Assembly: GCA_964385195.1 (NCBI GenBank)
Contig: CAYLOC010000079.1
Span: 1-13,086 of the forward strand
Source: CAYLOC01 sp964385195
GTDB lineage: Bacteria; Actinomycetota; Actinomycetes; Propionibacteriales; Nocardioidaceae
Direction: 5' to 3'
Length of the DNA: 13,086 bases
Shown: positions 1 to 6,928 of the stretch, in pieces
Layout of the letters: each line of letters begins with the position of its first letter
Position numbering within the stretch: position 1 is the first letter of the stretch
Notes under the pieces: generated by a model
The model's input: only the letters and a program-made list of their open reading frames with translations
Databases searched by the model: none
What the model was told of the DNA's origin: nothing
Program-made: the position numbers and the translations under genes

Positions 1-33
1 GTCCGCACGGTCGACGGACGGTACCGGGTGGTG

Positions 34-582
34 CTAGGACGCCGCCTCGGCGGCACCTTCCTCGGGGGGTTGCTTCTCCTCCAACGCCTTGGCCAGCCGC
101 GCCATCTGGGTCAGTGGGGCGGTGAACAGGCTGGCCGCGTTCTGCATGGACGCCTTGAACGCGCCGGCGAGCTTGGCGAGGAGCACCTCGCGTGACTCAA
201 GGTCTGCGATCTTGGCGATCTCGTCCACCGTGAGCGGTTGCCCGTCCAGCACGCCGCCTTTGATGACGAGAGGTGAGTGTGCCTTGGCGAAGTCACGCAG
301 CCGCTTCGTCGCCTCCACGACGTCTCCGTCGGCGTTGATGAACGCAATCGCGGAGGGTCCGGTGAGCAGGTCGTCGAAGGCTTCGACGCCGGCTTCCTCG
401 GCAGCGAGCTTGGTCAGGGTGTTCTTCACCACGGCATAGTTCGCGTTGTCGCCCAGAGCCCGCCGCAGTTCCTGCAGTTCGCTCACGGACAACCCGCGGT
501 ACTCGGTCAGCACCGCGCCGGTGGAACTGCGGAACTGCTCCGTCAGCTCTGCGACGGCTGCTACCTTGTCCGGCCGCGCCAT
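34..582 (-). CDS. rplJ: 50S ribosomal protein L10
   Basis: This 182-residue protein forms the base of the ribosomal stalk: it binds 23S rRNA near the GTPase centre and carries L7/L12 dimers on its C-terminal helix. The N-terminus (MARPDKVAAVAELTEQF), the YRGLSV segment near residues 28-33, the VVKNTLTKLA segment at 51-60 and the LTGPSAIAF segment at 73-81 are typical L10 features. Length is normal for an actinobacterium; the tail after about residue 168 is acidic and Ala-rich. ATG at 582 is preceded by a good AAGGAGA ribosome-binding site. It is the last gene of the ribosomal block inside the window. rplL is expected just beyond base 1; bases 1-33 are only spacer, with a possible 5-bp hairpin at 1-19. 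Expression is probably autoregulated through the upstream L10 leader. Confidence 0.98.
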   Translation of the reverse strand: MARPDKVAAVAELTEQFRSSTGAVLTEYRGLSVSELQELRRALGDNANYAVVKNTLTKLAAEEAGVEAFDDLLTGPSAIAFINADGDVVEATKRLRDFAKAHSPLVIKGGVLDGQPLTVDEIAKIADLESREVLLAKLAGAFKASMQNAASLFTAPLTQMARLAKALEEKQPPEEGAAEAAS

Positions 583-631
583 GGGTCTCCTTCCGGTTAC
601 CAGATCGTCGGCGAAGACCGCGCACCAGGCC

Positions 632-667
632 AGGAAAAGGAAAACGCCCCATGCAGGCGCACGGGGC
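632..667 (-). terminator. Intrinsic attenuator upstream of rplJ
   Basis: Read on the minus strand, a hairpin with a GCCCC/GGGGC outer stem, a G-U pair, a TGC/GCA inner stem and a four-base loop (646-667) is followed at once by GTTTTCCTTTTCC. That is a rho-independent terminator shape, lying between the L10 leader and the rplJ start about 50 bases downstream. Its position suggests premature termination when L10 is in excess. The hairpin and T-tract are seen; the attenuation role is inferred from known L10 leaders. Confidence 0.7.
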
Positions 668-680
668 CACGACCATCAAG

Positions 681-767
681 CGGTCGAAACTCGTTCACCT
701 GCGCGGGCCGTCCACCTCTGGTGGAACCTTCGGCTGGCATCCGAGCCAGCGACCGGCGGTCTTCGGC
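681..767 (-). promoter_or_regulatory. L10-binding mRNA leader (r-protein leader)
   Basis: The untranslated leader of rplJ contains a cluster of short hairpins: GCTGGC/GCCAGC (733-750, six-base loop), CCACC/GGTGG (712-724, three-base loop) and GACC/GGTC (751-761). Between and around them are conserved-looking stretches, read on the minus strand as CGAAGGTTCC and GGACGGCCCGCGCAGGTGAA. These match my memory of the actinobacterial L10 leader, where L10 or the L10-L12 complex binds its own mRNA. The intrinsic attenuator lies immediately downstream. No covariance search was possible, so the outer limits are approximate. Confidence 0.75.
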
Positions 768-774
768 GAACCCC

Positions 775-803
775 ATGCTACGCGCACCAGACCGGGCCAC
801 CAA
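775..803 (-). promoter_or_regulatory. Probable sigma-70-type promoter of the rplJ operon
   Basis: On the minus strand, TTGGTG (798-803) and TAGCAT (775-780) are separated by exactly 17 bases, placing transcription start near base 768, right at the beginning of the L10 leader. The placement, just downstream of the lipoprotein stop codon and just before the leader, supports a separate rplJ-rplL transcript. The -35 element matches the consensus in four of six positions. Confidence 0.55.
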
Positions 804-885
804 ATCGAACGGGTGCAGTACGGCGGGGACACGTTGGACTGCTTCCCCACCGGACTGCACCCGATCGGCGTACGTGCCGCCGAGG

Positions 886-1818
886 TCAGCGCGGCATCTT
901 GATGACCTTGCTCGCCGGCGGTGCCTGTACCGTGACCTTCTCGCCCCACTTGCTGATGAACATCGTGGCGTTCCCCTGCGGCAGGGCGAACGTGACCTTG
1001 CGCATCTGGTTCTGGTCGTCCACCCAGAGCTGGTAGGTGATCACCTTCGGCAGACCGGCCGTACTCGACGTACCCTGCGCCTTCATTGCCGCCTTGCTGT
1101 CGAGGGTGAGCTTGTAGTGCTTCATCTTCTCGCCCTGCACCGTGCTCGTACCGACGTAGTGCACCTTCTTCAGCCCGGCATCGAAGGCGTCGAACTGGTT
1201 GGCGGGGTTCATGGAGTCGACCATCTTGTCGAAGTTGCCACCCAGCGGGTTGTTGGGGTCGTTTGCCTTGATCTTGATGAACTTGCCCTGGGTCTGACCC
1301 GGTACCGAGATGTACATCGTCTTATCGACCAGCAGCATGTGCATCTTGCCGACCGTGGGAACCTTCATGGTCAGGTCCATCGCGGAGTTCTTACCCGCGA
1401 TGTTGGCATCGCCTTCCATCTTGATCTGCTTGCCGCCGGCTTTCATCGTCATCGCCAGGTGCATGGAGTGCTTGTTCTTGACCGCGCCCTTCAACTTCTT
1501 CAAGAATGCAGCCGTCGACACCGAGCCCGGGTTCGAGCCCTTCTGTTTCTTCTGTTTCTTCTGTTTCTTTTGCTCCTTCTGCTTCTTCTGCTGCTTCTCC
1601 TGCTTTTTCTGGGCCGGCTTGTCCTTCGATGGCGACGTGGTGGTGGGTGCAGCAGACGAGGAGTCCTGCCCCTGCGCCGACGGGCTGGCGGCAGCCGCAG
1701 AGGCGGCGCTCGTCGTGGCCCCGTCGGAAGAGGCGTTGCTGTCGCTGCCACCGCAGGCAGCCACCCCGAAGACAAGCGGCAAGCACGCTGCTGAGAGAGC
1801 GAGGCGGTAACGTTTCAT
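886..1818 (-). CDS. Secreted lipoprotein, LppX/LprAFG- or LolA-like
   Basis: This 310-residue protein has a lipoprotein signal peptide (MKRYRLALSAACLPLVFGVAAC) with Cys22 as the predicted lipidated residue (lipobox VAAC). A disordered Ser/Ala/Thr linker (23-64) and an unusual Lys/Gln-rich stretch (65-93) follow. The C-terminal domain (about 100-310) has alternating beta-strand patterning, with segments such as HSMHLAMTMKAGGKQIKMEG, KMHMLLVDKTMYISVPG and VITYQLWVDDQNQMRKVTF, which resemble the LppX/LprAFG family of hydrophobic-ligand-binding lipoproteins. ATG at 1818 has an AAAGGA site upstream. A lipoprotein gene between rplA and rplJ is, as I recall, also found in Streptomyces, so its place is not foreign. 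Ligand and function are unknown; lipid or glycolipid carriage is only a family-based guess. Confidence 0.8.
   Translation of the reverse strand: MKRYRLALSAACLPLVFGVAACGGSDSNASSDGATTSAASAAAASPSAQGQDSSSAAPTTTSPSKDKPAQKKQEKQQKKQKEQKKQKKQKKQKGSNPGSVSTAAFLKKLKGAVKNKHSMHLAMTMKAGGKQIKMEGDANIAGKNSAMDLTMKVPTVGKMHMLLVDKTMYISVPGQTQGKFIKIKANDPNNPLGGNFDKMVDSMNPANQFDAFDAGLKKVHYVGTSTVQGEKMKHYKLTLDSKAAMKAQGTSSTAGLPKVITYQLWVDDQNQMRKVTFALPQGNATMFISKWGEKVTVQAPPASKVIKMPR
1540..1626 (-). repeat. Lys/Gln-coding low-complexity tract
   Basis: Degenerate 9-12-base units built from AAGAAACAG-like codons encode residues 65-93 of the lipoprotein, an alternating KK-Q pattern with few other residues. It is A-rich on the coding strand, in contrast to the GC-rich surroundings. 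It sits between the lipid anchor and the folded domain, so it would form a strongly positive tether just outside the membrane. Repeat number may vary between strains. Confidence 0.85.
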
Positions 1819-1844
1819 GCTGGTCCTTTGCGAAATCGGCAGTA

Positions 1845-1874
1845 CTCGTACACGCAGGTTCCCGTGTGCACGAG
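1845..1874 (-). terminator. Hairpin between rplA and the lipoprotein gene
   Basis: A stem CTCGT/ACGAG with an inner CACG/CGTG stem and internal mismatches lies in the 117-bp gap (1819-1935) after the rplA stop. No T-tract follows on the minus strand, so it could be a weak terminator, an RNA-processing structure, or nothing. It is the only obvious structure in this gap. Confidence 0.3.
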
Positions 1875-1935
1875 TGAGTGAAGTGCAGCAAGCCTAGCCG
1901 CCGATCGGGTCACAACCGGCGGCCTGCGCGCTCGG

Positions 1936-2652
1936 TCAGACGCTGGCGTTGTCGCCGGCGACGTTGCGCGTGCGGTTGGGGTCGACCTGGATGCCAGGCC
2001 CCATCGTGGTGGAGAACGTGACCTTTCTCAGGTACCGACCCTTGGAGCTGGCCGGCTTCAGCCGCAGCACCTCCTCAAGCGCCGCGGCATAGTTCTCGGC
2101 GAGTTGCTGGACGCTGAAGGACGTCTTGCCGATGATGAAGTGCAGGTTGGCGTGCCGGTCCACCCGGAACTCGATCTTGCCGCCCTTGATGTCGCCTACG
2201 GCCTTGGCCACGTCCGGCGTCACGGTCCCGGTTTTGGGGTTGGGCATCAGCCCGCGGGGGCCGAGGATCCGGCCGAGGCGTCCCACCTTGCCCATCATGT
2301 CCGGGGTGGCCACGACCGCGTCAAAGTCCAGCCAGCCGCCGCTCACCTTCTCGACCATGTCGTCGGAACCGACGAAGTCAGCCCCGGCGGCACGGGCGTC
2401 CTCGGCCTTGTCCGCCCCCACCAGGGCCAGCACCCGCGCGGTCTTACCGGTGCCGTGCGGGAGGTTCACGGTGCCGCGCACCATCTGGTCGGCCTTGCGC
2501 GGGTCAACTCCGAGTCGCATCGCGACGTCGACGGTCGCATCGAACTTGGTGGTCTTGTTATGGACGGCGAGCTCGATCGCCTCGCGCGGGGAGTAGACGG
2601 CGTCGCCGTCGATCTTGCGGGCCGCGGCCCGGTATGCCTTACTGCGCTGCAT
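1936..2652 (-). CDS. rplA: 50S ribosomal protein L1
   Basis: This 238-residue protein binds 23S rRNA at the mobile L1 stalk near the E site. The L1 signature is intact at about residues 124-143 (GRLGRILGPRGLMPNPKTGT), followed by the KGGKIEFRVDRHANLHFIIGK segment split across 157-176. Length is normal for the family. ATG at 2652 has a GAAGGGA-like site upstream. It lies 93 bp downstream of rplK; that gap contains a small GGGCC/GGCCC hairpin (2702-2716) and an ACCA/TGGT hairpin that could be part of a regulatory site. L1 represses its own operon in other bacteria, but I cannot identify its mRNA target here. Nothing is odd in the protein. Confidence 0.98.
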   Translation of the reverse strand: MQRSKAYRAAARKIDGDAVYSPREAIELAVHNKTTKFDATVDVAMRLGVDPRKADQMVRGTVNLPHGTGKTARVLALVGADKAEDARAAGADFVGSDDMVEKVSGGWLDFDAVVATPDMMGKVGRLGRILGPRGLMPNPKTGTVTPDVAKAVGDIKGGKIEFRVDRHANLHFIIGKTSFSVQQLAENYAAALEEVLRLKPASSKGRYLRKVTFSTTMGPGIQVDPNRTRNVAGDNASV

Positions 2653-2745
2653 GTGCTGGTCCCTTCGCTCTCAGATGGGGTGCTACCAGATGTGGTCCAA
2701 CGGGCCAGCGCGGCCCTGCCACGTTTCTCGGGTGGGTGGGGGTGC

Positions 2746-3177
2746 TCAGCCGTCGACGGTGACGCCCATGGAGCGGGCGGTCCCCTCGACGACCTTGCAG
2801 GCGGAGTCTACGTCGCGCACGTTCAAATCGGGCATCTTGGTCTCGGCGATCTCGCGGATCTGTTCGCGGGTGACCCGCCCCACCTTGTCGCTGTGCGGGG
2901 TCGCGGAGCCCTTGGACAGGCCGGCTGCCTTCTTGATCAGCTCGGCCGCCGGCGGGGTCTTGGTGACGAACGTGAAGCTGCGGTCCTCGTAGATCGTGAT
3001 CTCTACGGGGATGACGTTGCCGCGCATGTTCTCCGTGGCCGCGTTGTAGGCCTTGCAGAACTCCATGATGTTGACCCCGTGCGGGCCGAGGGCGGTGCCG
3101 ACCGGCGGCGCAGGGGTGGCCGCGCCGGCCTGCAATTGCACCTTGACCAGCGCAGCGACCTTCTTCTTACCAGGCAT
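2746..3177 (-). CDS. rplK: 50S ribosomal protein L11
   Basis: This 143-residue protein binds the 23S rRNA GTPase-associated region. The N-terminal domain has the proline-rich helix ATPAPPVGTALGPHGVN (about residues 20-36), where thiostrepton-type antibiotics contact L11. The C-terminal rRNA-binding domain ends in the family signature around EIAETKMPDLN and GTARSMGV. Length and sequence are ordinary. ATG at 3177 has an AAGGAAG site. The gene starts 53 bp after nusG on the same strand, the usual nusG-rplK-rplA arrangement, so co-transcription is likely. Confidence 0.98.
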   Translation of the reverse strand: MPGKKKVAALVKVQLQAGAATPAPPVGTALGPHGVNIMEFCKAYNAATENMRGNVIPVEITIYEDRSFTFVTKTPPAAELIKKAAGLSKGSATPHSDKVGRVTREQIREIAETKMPDLNVRDVDSACKVVEGTARSMGVTVDG

Positions 3178-3230
3178 CTTGTGCTTCCTTACCGTGCTTC
3201 TTCGGGTGGTGGATGTCAGGGACGGCGGGC

Positions 3231-4046
3231 TCAGACTCTCTCGATCTGGGAGAAGCTCAGCTCGACCGGGGTCTCGCGCCCGAAGATCTCGACCAGCGCC
3301 TTGACCCGCTGGGCGTCGATGTTGAGCTCGGTGATCGTCGCGTGCAGGGTCGCGAACGGGCCATCGATGACCATGACGGAGTCTCCGACGGCGAAGTCGG
3401 TGAACTCGACCTTCTTCTCGCTGGGCTCGGTCTGTGGCCGCTCCGGCTCGGTCACGACGGCCGGGGCCAGCATGGCCTCAACCTCACCCAGGCTGAGCGG
3501 TACCGGCTGGTGACTGTGGCCGACGAACCCGGTGACGGACGGTGTGTGGCGCACCGCGGACCAGGACTCGTCGGTGAGCTCCATCCGCACCAGCACATAG
3601 CCGGGCAGCACCGTACGGCGTACCATCTTGCGCTGGCCGTTCTTGATCTCGGCCACTTCCTCTTGCGGCACGTGGACCTCGTAGATGAAGTCCTCCATGT
3701 TCAGCGAGGTCGTACGGTTCTCGATATTCGCCTTGACCCGGTTCTCCATCCCCGAGTAGGTGTGGACGACGTACCAGTCGCCGGGCTTGGACCGCAGGGA
3801 CGCCCGGAACTCCTCGAGCGGGTCGGCCTCCGCCGCGTCATCAGCGTTCTCCGCCGCGTCATCATCGGTCTTCACCGGATCAGCACCCTCCGCCGAGTCC
3901 GGCGTCGGGGTATCGCCGCTCGCCTCGACAGCGGTCTGCTCCGGTGATGACTCGTCGGGGCGGTCCGCTTGCGTCGGCTCTGCCGCCTCCGGATGCTCGG
4001 ACTCGGCTGGCGGAGACTGCGCCGACTTGTCGAACGGCTCTGACAC
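3231..4046 (-). CDS. nusG: Transcription termination/antitermination protein NusG
   Basis: NusG binds the RNA polymerase clamp and links transcription to Rho or to the ribosome through NusE. I choose the GTG at 4046, giving 271 residues. The open frame runs upstream to 4421, but that part overlaps secE in another frame, and 4046 is the only ATG/GTG/TTG start left after the secE stop. Its ribosome-binding site is weak (GCGAGAG about 10 bases upstream). Residues 1 to about 85 are an acidic, Pro/Ser/Ala/Glu-rich extension typical of actinobacteria. The NGN domain starts near residue 90 (DWYVVHTYSGMENRVK) and includes TVLPGYVLVRM. The C-terminal KOW domain spans about 218-271 (FAVGDSVMVIDGPFATLHA). 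The gene lies 83 bp after secE. Confidence 0.95.
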   Translation of the reverse strand: MSEPFDKSAQSPPAESEHPEAAEPTQADRPDESSPEQTAVEASGDTPTPDSAEGADPVKTDDDAAENADDAAEADPLEEFRASLRSKPGDWYVVHTYSGMENRVKANIENRTTSLNMEDFIYEVHVPQEEVAEIKNGQRKMVRRTVLPGYVLVRMELTDESWSAVRHTPSVTGFVGHSHQPVPLSLGEVEAMLAPAVVTEPERPQTEPSEKKVEFTDFAVGDSVMVIDGPFATLHATITELNIDAQRVKALVEIFGRETPVELSFSQIERV

Positions 4047-4129
4047 GGCTTCGTCACTCTCGCTTACACACTCTTGGTTGGACAGGTTGGTCGGACAGGA
4101 ATCGGCGCACAGGGCGGCCGGGAGGTCCG

Positions 4130-4363
4130 TTACCCGAAGATCTTGAACATCGCCATGTTGAACACGTAGTCCAGCACCGAGACGACCACGATCATGAAAC
4201 AGACGAAGATGAGGACGACGGTGAAGTACGTGGTCAGCTGGTCCCGGGTGGGCCAGATGACCTTGCGCAACTCCGCGACTACTTGACGGAAGAACAGGCT
4301 GATGCTCGGCCGGCCGCCGGGCTGGCCGCTGCGTGCTGAGCTCGCTGGGCGAGTCTCGGTCAC
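4130..4363 (-). CDS. secE: Preprotein translocase subunit SecE
   Basis: This is the small essential subunit that clamps SecY in the plasma-membrane protein channel. Starting at the GTG at 4363, which has a near-perfect AAGGAGGAG site, the protein is 77 residues: a short polar N-terminus, an amphipathic segment with the SecE hallmark FFRQVVAELRKVIWPTRDQL (about residues 24-43), and a single membrane helix (about 46-68). The frame stays open further upstream to 4654, but that would run through the tRNA-Trp gene and is not credible. The gene lies 31 bp after tRNA-Trp and 83 bp before nusG, the standard order. Confidence 0.96.
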   Translation of the reverse strand: MTETRPASSARSGQPGGRPSISLFFRQVVAELRKVIWPTRDQLTTYFTVVLIFVCFMIVVVSVLDYVFNMAMFKIFG

Positions 4364-4394
4364 GACTCCTCCTTCGTCGACTTCGGGTACTTCG

Positions 4395-4467
4395 CAGGGC
4401 AGGAGGGACTCGAACCCCCAACCGCCGGTTTTGGAGACCGGAGCTCTACCAGTTGAGCCACTGCCCT
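4395..4467 (-). tRNA. tRNA-Trp (CCA anticodon)
   Basis: Seventy-three bases fold as a full cloverleaf on the minus strand. The acceptor stem is AGGGCAG/CTGCCCT, the anticodon loop CTCCAAA contains CCA, and the T-loop TTCGAGT is intact. The discriminator base is G. The 3' CCA is not encoded. It lies directly upstream of secE, as in most actinobacteria, and is probably co-transcribed with it. Confidence 0.97.
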
Positions 4468-4539
4468 CCGGTGGTCTCAGGAGCCGTCGCCCCGGCTTCG
4501 AGGCATGCGTGTGCGGCGCGGGACACCACCAAGAACACG

Positions 4540-4570
4540 AGTGTACGTGGTCCGGGCCGCCTAGGTCGAA
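4540..4570 (-). promoter_or_regulatory. Candidate promoter for tRNA-Trp/secE/nusG
   Basis: TTCGAC (4565-4570) and TACACT (4540-4545) on the minus strand are 19 bases apart, which is long. They lie in the 178-bp divergent gap (4468-4645) between tRNA-Trp and the aminotransferase. The position is right for the minus-strand operon. I see no equally good plus-strand promoter for the aminotransferase, only its ribosome-binding site (AAGGA near 4634). Confidence 0.3.
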
Positions 4571-4645
4571 CCGGGAGCCGGGCCCGAACGCGGTGCCGAC
4601 CCCCATCCCGTCTCCGGCCCACACGCGTAGTGCAAGGATAAAGGC

Positions 4646-5860
4646 ATGACTCAAGCCCCAGCCTCTGACGTCCGACGCATCTCCGAGCGGATCGGCGGCA
4701 TCGCCGAGTCCGTGACCCTAGCGGTCTCCGCCAAGGCCAAAGAGCTGAAGGCGGCCGGGCGGCCGGTGATCGGCTTCGGAGCGGGCGAACCCGACTTCGC
4801 CACCCCCGACTACATCGTCGATGCCGCGGTCGAGGCGGCTCGCGACCCGCGCAACCACCACTACACGCCGGCCAGTGGCCTCCCCGAGTTGAAGGAAGCC
4901 ATCGCCGCGAAGACCGCTCGCGACTCGGGGTACCACGTCGACCCCGGCCAGGTCCTGGTCACCAACGGCGGCAAGCAGGCGGTGTACGAAGCGTTCGCCA
5001 CCCTGCTCGACCCCGGCGACGAGGTGCTGCTGCCGGCGCCGTACTGGACGACGTACCCCGAGGCGATCCGGCTGGCGGGAGCAAGCCCCGTCGAAGTGCT
5101 CGCCGACCACCAGACCGGCTATCTGCTGGATGTGGACCGGCTGGAGGCGGCCCGCACCGACCGCACCAAGGCGCTGCTCTTCTGCTCCCCGTCCAACCCC
5201 ACCGGCGCGGTGTACTCACCTCAGCAGGTGGCCGAGATCGGCCGGTGGGCCTACGAGCACGGCATCTGGGTGGTCACGGACGAGATCTACCAGCACCTGG
5301 TCTACGACGACACCGAGTTCAGCTCGATCGCGGTCCAGACACCGGAACTGGCCGAGCAATGTGTGGTCCTCAACGGCGTCGCCAAGACCTACGCGATGAC
5401 CGGATGGCGCGTCGGGTGGCTGATCGGGCCCCGGGACGTCGTGCAGGCGGCCGGAAACCTGCAGTCACATCTCACCTCCAACGTGGCCAACGTCTCACAG
5501 CGGGCCGCCTTGCGTGCGGTCTCCGGCGACCTCTCGGCGGTCGCTGCGATGCGGGATGCCTTCGACCGCCGGCGGCACACGATCGTGTCCATGCTGCGGG
5601 AGATCGACGGCGTCGTCTGCCCGGAGCCGCACGGGGCGTTCTACGTCTTCCCCTCCGTGCACGGCTTGCTGGGCCGCGACGTACGCGGCCGCACCGCCAC
5701 GACGTCGGCGGAGCTGGCGTCGCTGATCCTGGACGAGGCCGAGGTGGCGGTGGTTCCCGGGGAGGCGTTCGGCGCGCCCGGCCACGTGCGGCTCTCCTAT
5801 GCACTGGCCGACGACGATCTCCGGGAGGGAATCGGCCGCCTGCAGTCACTCTTCGCCTGA
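4646..5860 (+). CDS. aspC: Class I PLP aminotransferase, aspartate type
   Basis: This 404-residue cytoplasmic enzyme is predicted to move the amino group between aspartate (or a similar amino acid) and 2-oxoglutarate using pyridoxal phosphate. Visible family residues are the Schiff-base lysine K247 in NGVAKTYAMTGWRVGW, N184 in SNPTG, D212 and Y215 in TDEIYQHL, R255, and the carboxylate-binding R382 in VRLSYA. The N-terminal GAGEPDFATPDYI and TNGGKQAVYEAF segments fit the type Ib aspartate aminotransferase subgroup. ATG at 4646 has AAGGA seven bases upstream. Divergent from tRNA-Trp/secE and followed almost at once by the deaminase gene in the same frame. Substrate preference (Asp, Glu, possibly prephenate) cannot be settled from sequence. 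Confidence 0.92.
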   Translation: MTQAPASDVRRISERIGGIAESVTLAVSAKAKELKAAGRPVIGFGAGEPDFATPDYIVDAAVEAARDPRNHHYTPASGLPELKEAIAAKTARDSGYHVDPGQVLVTNGGKQAVYEAFATLLDPGDEVLLPAPYWTTYPEAIRLAGASPVEVLADHQTGYLLDVDRLEAARTDRTKALLFCSPSNPTGAVYSPQQVAEIGRWAYEHGIWVVTDEIYQHLVYDDTEFSSIAVQTPELAEQCVVLNGVAKTYAMTGWRVGWLIGPRDVVQAAGNLQSHLTSNVANVSQRAALRAVSGDLSAVAAMRDAFDRRRHTIVSMLREIDGVVCPEPHGAFYVFPSVHGLLGRDVRGRTATTSAELASLILDEAEVAVVPGEAFGAPGHVRLSYALADDDLREGIGRLQSLFA

Positions 5861-5863
5861 GCA

Positions 5864-6928
5864 GTGGTCGCCGACGCAGCGAATCCACCGTCTGCGCCAC
5901 GCGGTCGCGACCTGGCCGCCCTCCCGAAGGCGCACCTGCATCTGCACTTCACCGGGGCCATGCGTCATGCCACGGTGCTGGAGCTCGCGGCTGAGCAGGG
6001 CATCGACCTGCCGGAGTCGTTGACGAGCCGGTGGCCTCCGCGGCTGTCGGCCGCCGACGAGCGTGGATGGTTCCGCTTCCAGCGGCTGTACGACCTGGCT
6101 CGATCTGTGCTGCGAACGCCGGCACACGTACGGCGACTGCTGCGGGAGACGGCCGAGGACGAAGCCGCCGAGGGTTCGCGGTGGCTGGAGATCCAGGTCG
6201 ACCCCAGTGGGTACGCCGCCCGGTTCGGTGGCCTCACCGCTTTCACGGAGCTGGCGCTGGACGCCGCAGCCGAAGCGACCGCGGCTACCGGCGTGCCGAT
6301 CGCGCTGGTGATCGCGGCGAACCGGACCCGGCATCCCCTCGATGCGCGCACGCTGGCGCGGCTGGCAGCCCGGTACGCGGGCCGCGGCGTCGTCGGGTTC
6401 GGGCTCTCCAACGACGAGCGGCGTGGGGACGCGCTGTCCTTCTCCCGGGCGTTTGCGATCGCCGCCCGGGCAGGGCTGGTGGGTGATCCGCACGGTGGGG
6501 AGCTGTGTGGTCCGGAGAGCGTGTGGTCTTGCCTGGACGTTCTCGGCGCCACCCGTCTGGGGCATGGCGTCCGCAGCGTGGAGGACCCCCGGCTGGTCGC
6601 GCATCTCGCCGAGGCCGGGATCACGCTGGAGCTGTGCCCGGCCTCGAACGTCGCACTGGGGGTCTACTCGTCGTCGCCGGCGGTGCCGCTACGAACCCTG
6701 TTCGACGCCGGCGTCCGGGTTGCTCTGGGCGCGGACGACCCACTCCTGTTCGGCTCCCGGTTGCTGGATCAGTACCGTCTCGCCCGCCGGGTGCACGGGT
6801 TCAGCGACGACGAGCTCGCCGAGCTCGCACGGATGTCGGTACGGGGCTCGACTGCGCCGGAGGACGTACGGCGCTCGTTGTTGGCCGACATCGACCGGTG
6901 GCTGGCGGGCCCTATAACGCGCAGTTGA
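5864..6928 (+). CDS. Adenosine deaminase-family amidohydrolase
   Basis: This 354-residue metal-dependent deaminase has the family metal and catalytic residues: H26 and H28 (HLHLHFTG), H210 and E213 (PHGGE, in place of the usual HAGE), H234 (RLGHG) and D291/D292 (GADDP). The aspartate that follows the HxH motif and contacts the ribose 5'-OH in classical adenosine deaminase is T30 here, and the usual LAGDE segment reads LSNDE. The substrate may therefore differ from adenosine; other deaminases of this family act on adenine or on 6-amino-6-deoxyfutalosine. GTG at 5864 follows the aminotransferase stop after one codon with no clear ribosome-binding site, so translation is probably coupled. The 3' end overlaps convergent murB by 17 bp. 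Confidence 0.85.
   Translation: MVADAANPPSAPRGRDLAALPKAHLHLHFTGAMRHATVLELAAEQGIDLPESLTSRWPPRLSAADERGWFRFQRLYDLARSVLRTPAHVRRLLRETAEDEAAEGSRWLEIQVDPSGYAARFGGLTAFTELALDAAAEATAATGVPIALVIAANRTRHPLDARTLARLAARYAGRGVVGFGLSNDERRGDALSFSRAFAIAARAGLVGDPHGGELCGPESVWSCLDVLGATRLGHGVRSVEDPRLVAHLAEAGITLELCPASNVALGVYSSSPAVPLRTLFDAGVRVALGADDPLLFGSRLLDQYRLARRVHGFSDDELAELARMSVRGSTAPEDVRRSLLADIDRWLAGPITRS

Noticed and set aside
277..1794. Long 505-residue plus-strand open frame with a poly-Leu run
   Set aside because: It is the reverse complement of rplJ, its leader and the lipoprotein gene. The poly-Leu run is the shadow of the Lys/Gln tract, and no family features are visible.
2104..3513. Plus-strand open frame of 469 residues
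   Set aside because: It lies antisense across rplA, rplK and nusG, which are unmistakable. Such shadows are common at this GC content.
4047..4421. N-terminal extension of the nusG frame up to an ATG at 4421
   Set aside because: It overlaps secE almost completely and reaches into tRNA-Trp. Its Arg/His/Pro-rich sequence looks like an out-of-frame shadow.
4364..4654. Upstream extension of the secE frame to 4654
   Set aside because: It would translate the tRNA-Trp gene; the GTG at 4363 has an excellent ribosome-binding site and normal SecE length.
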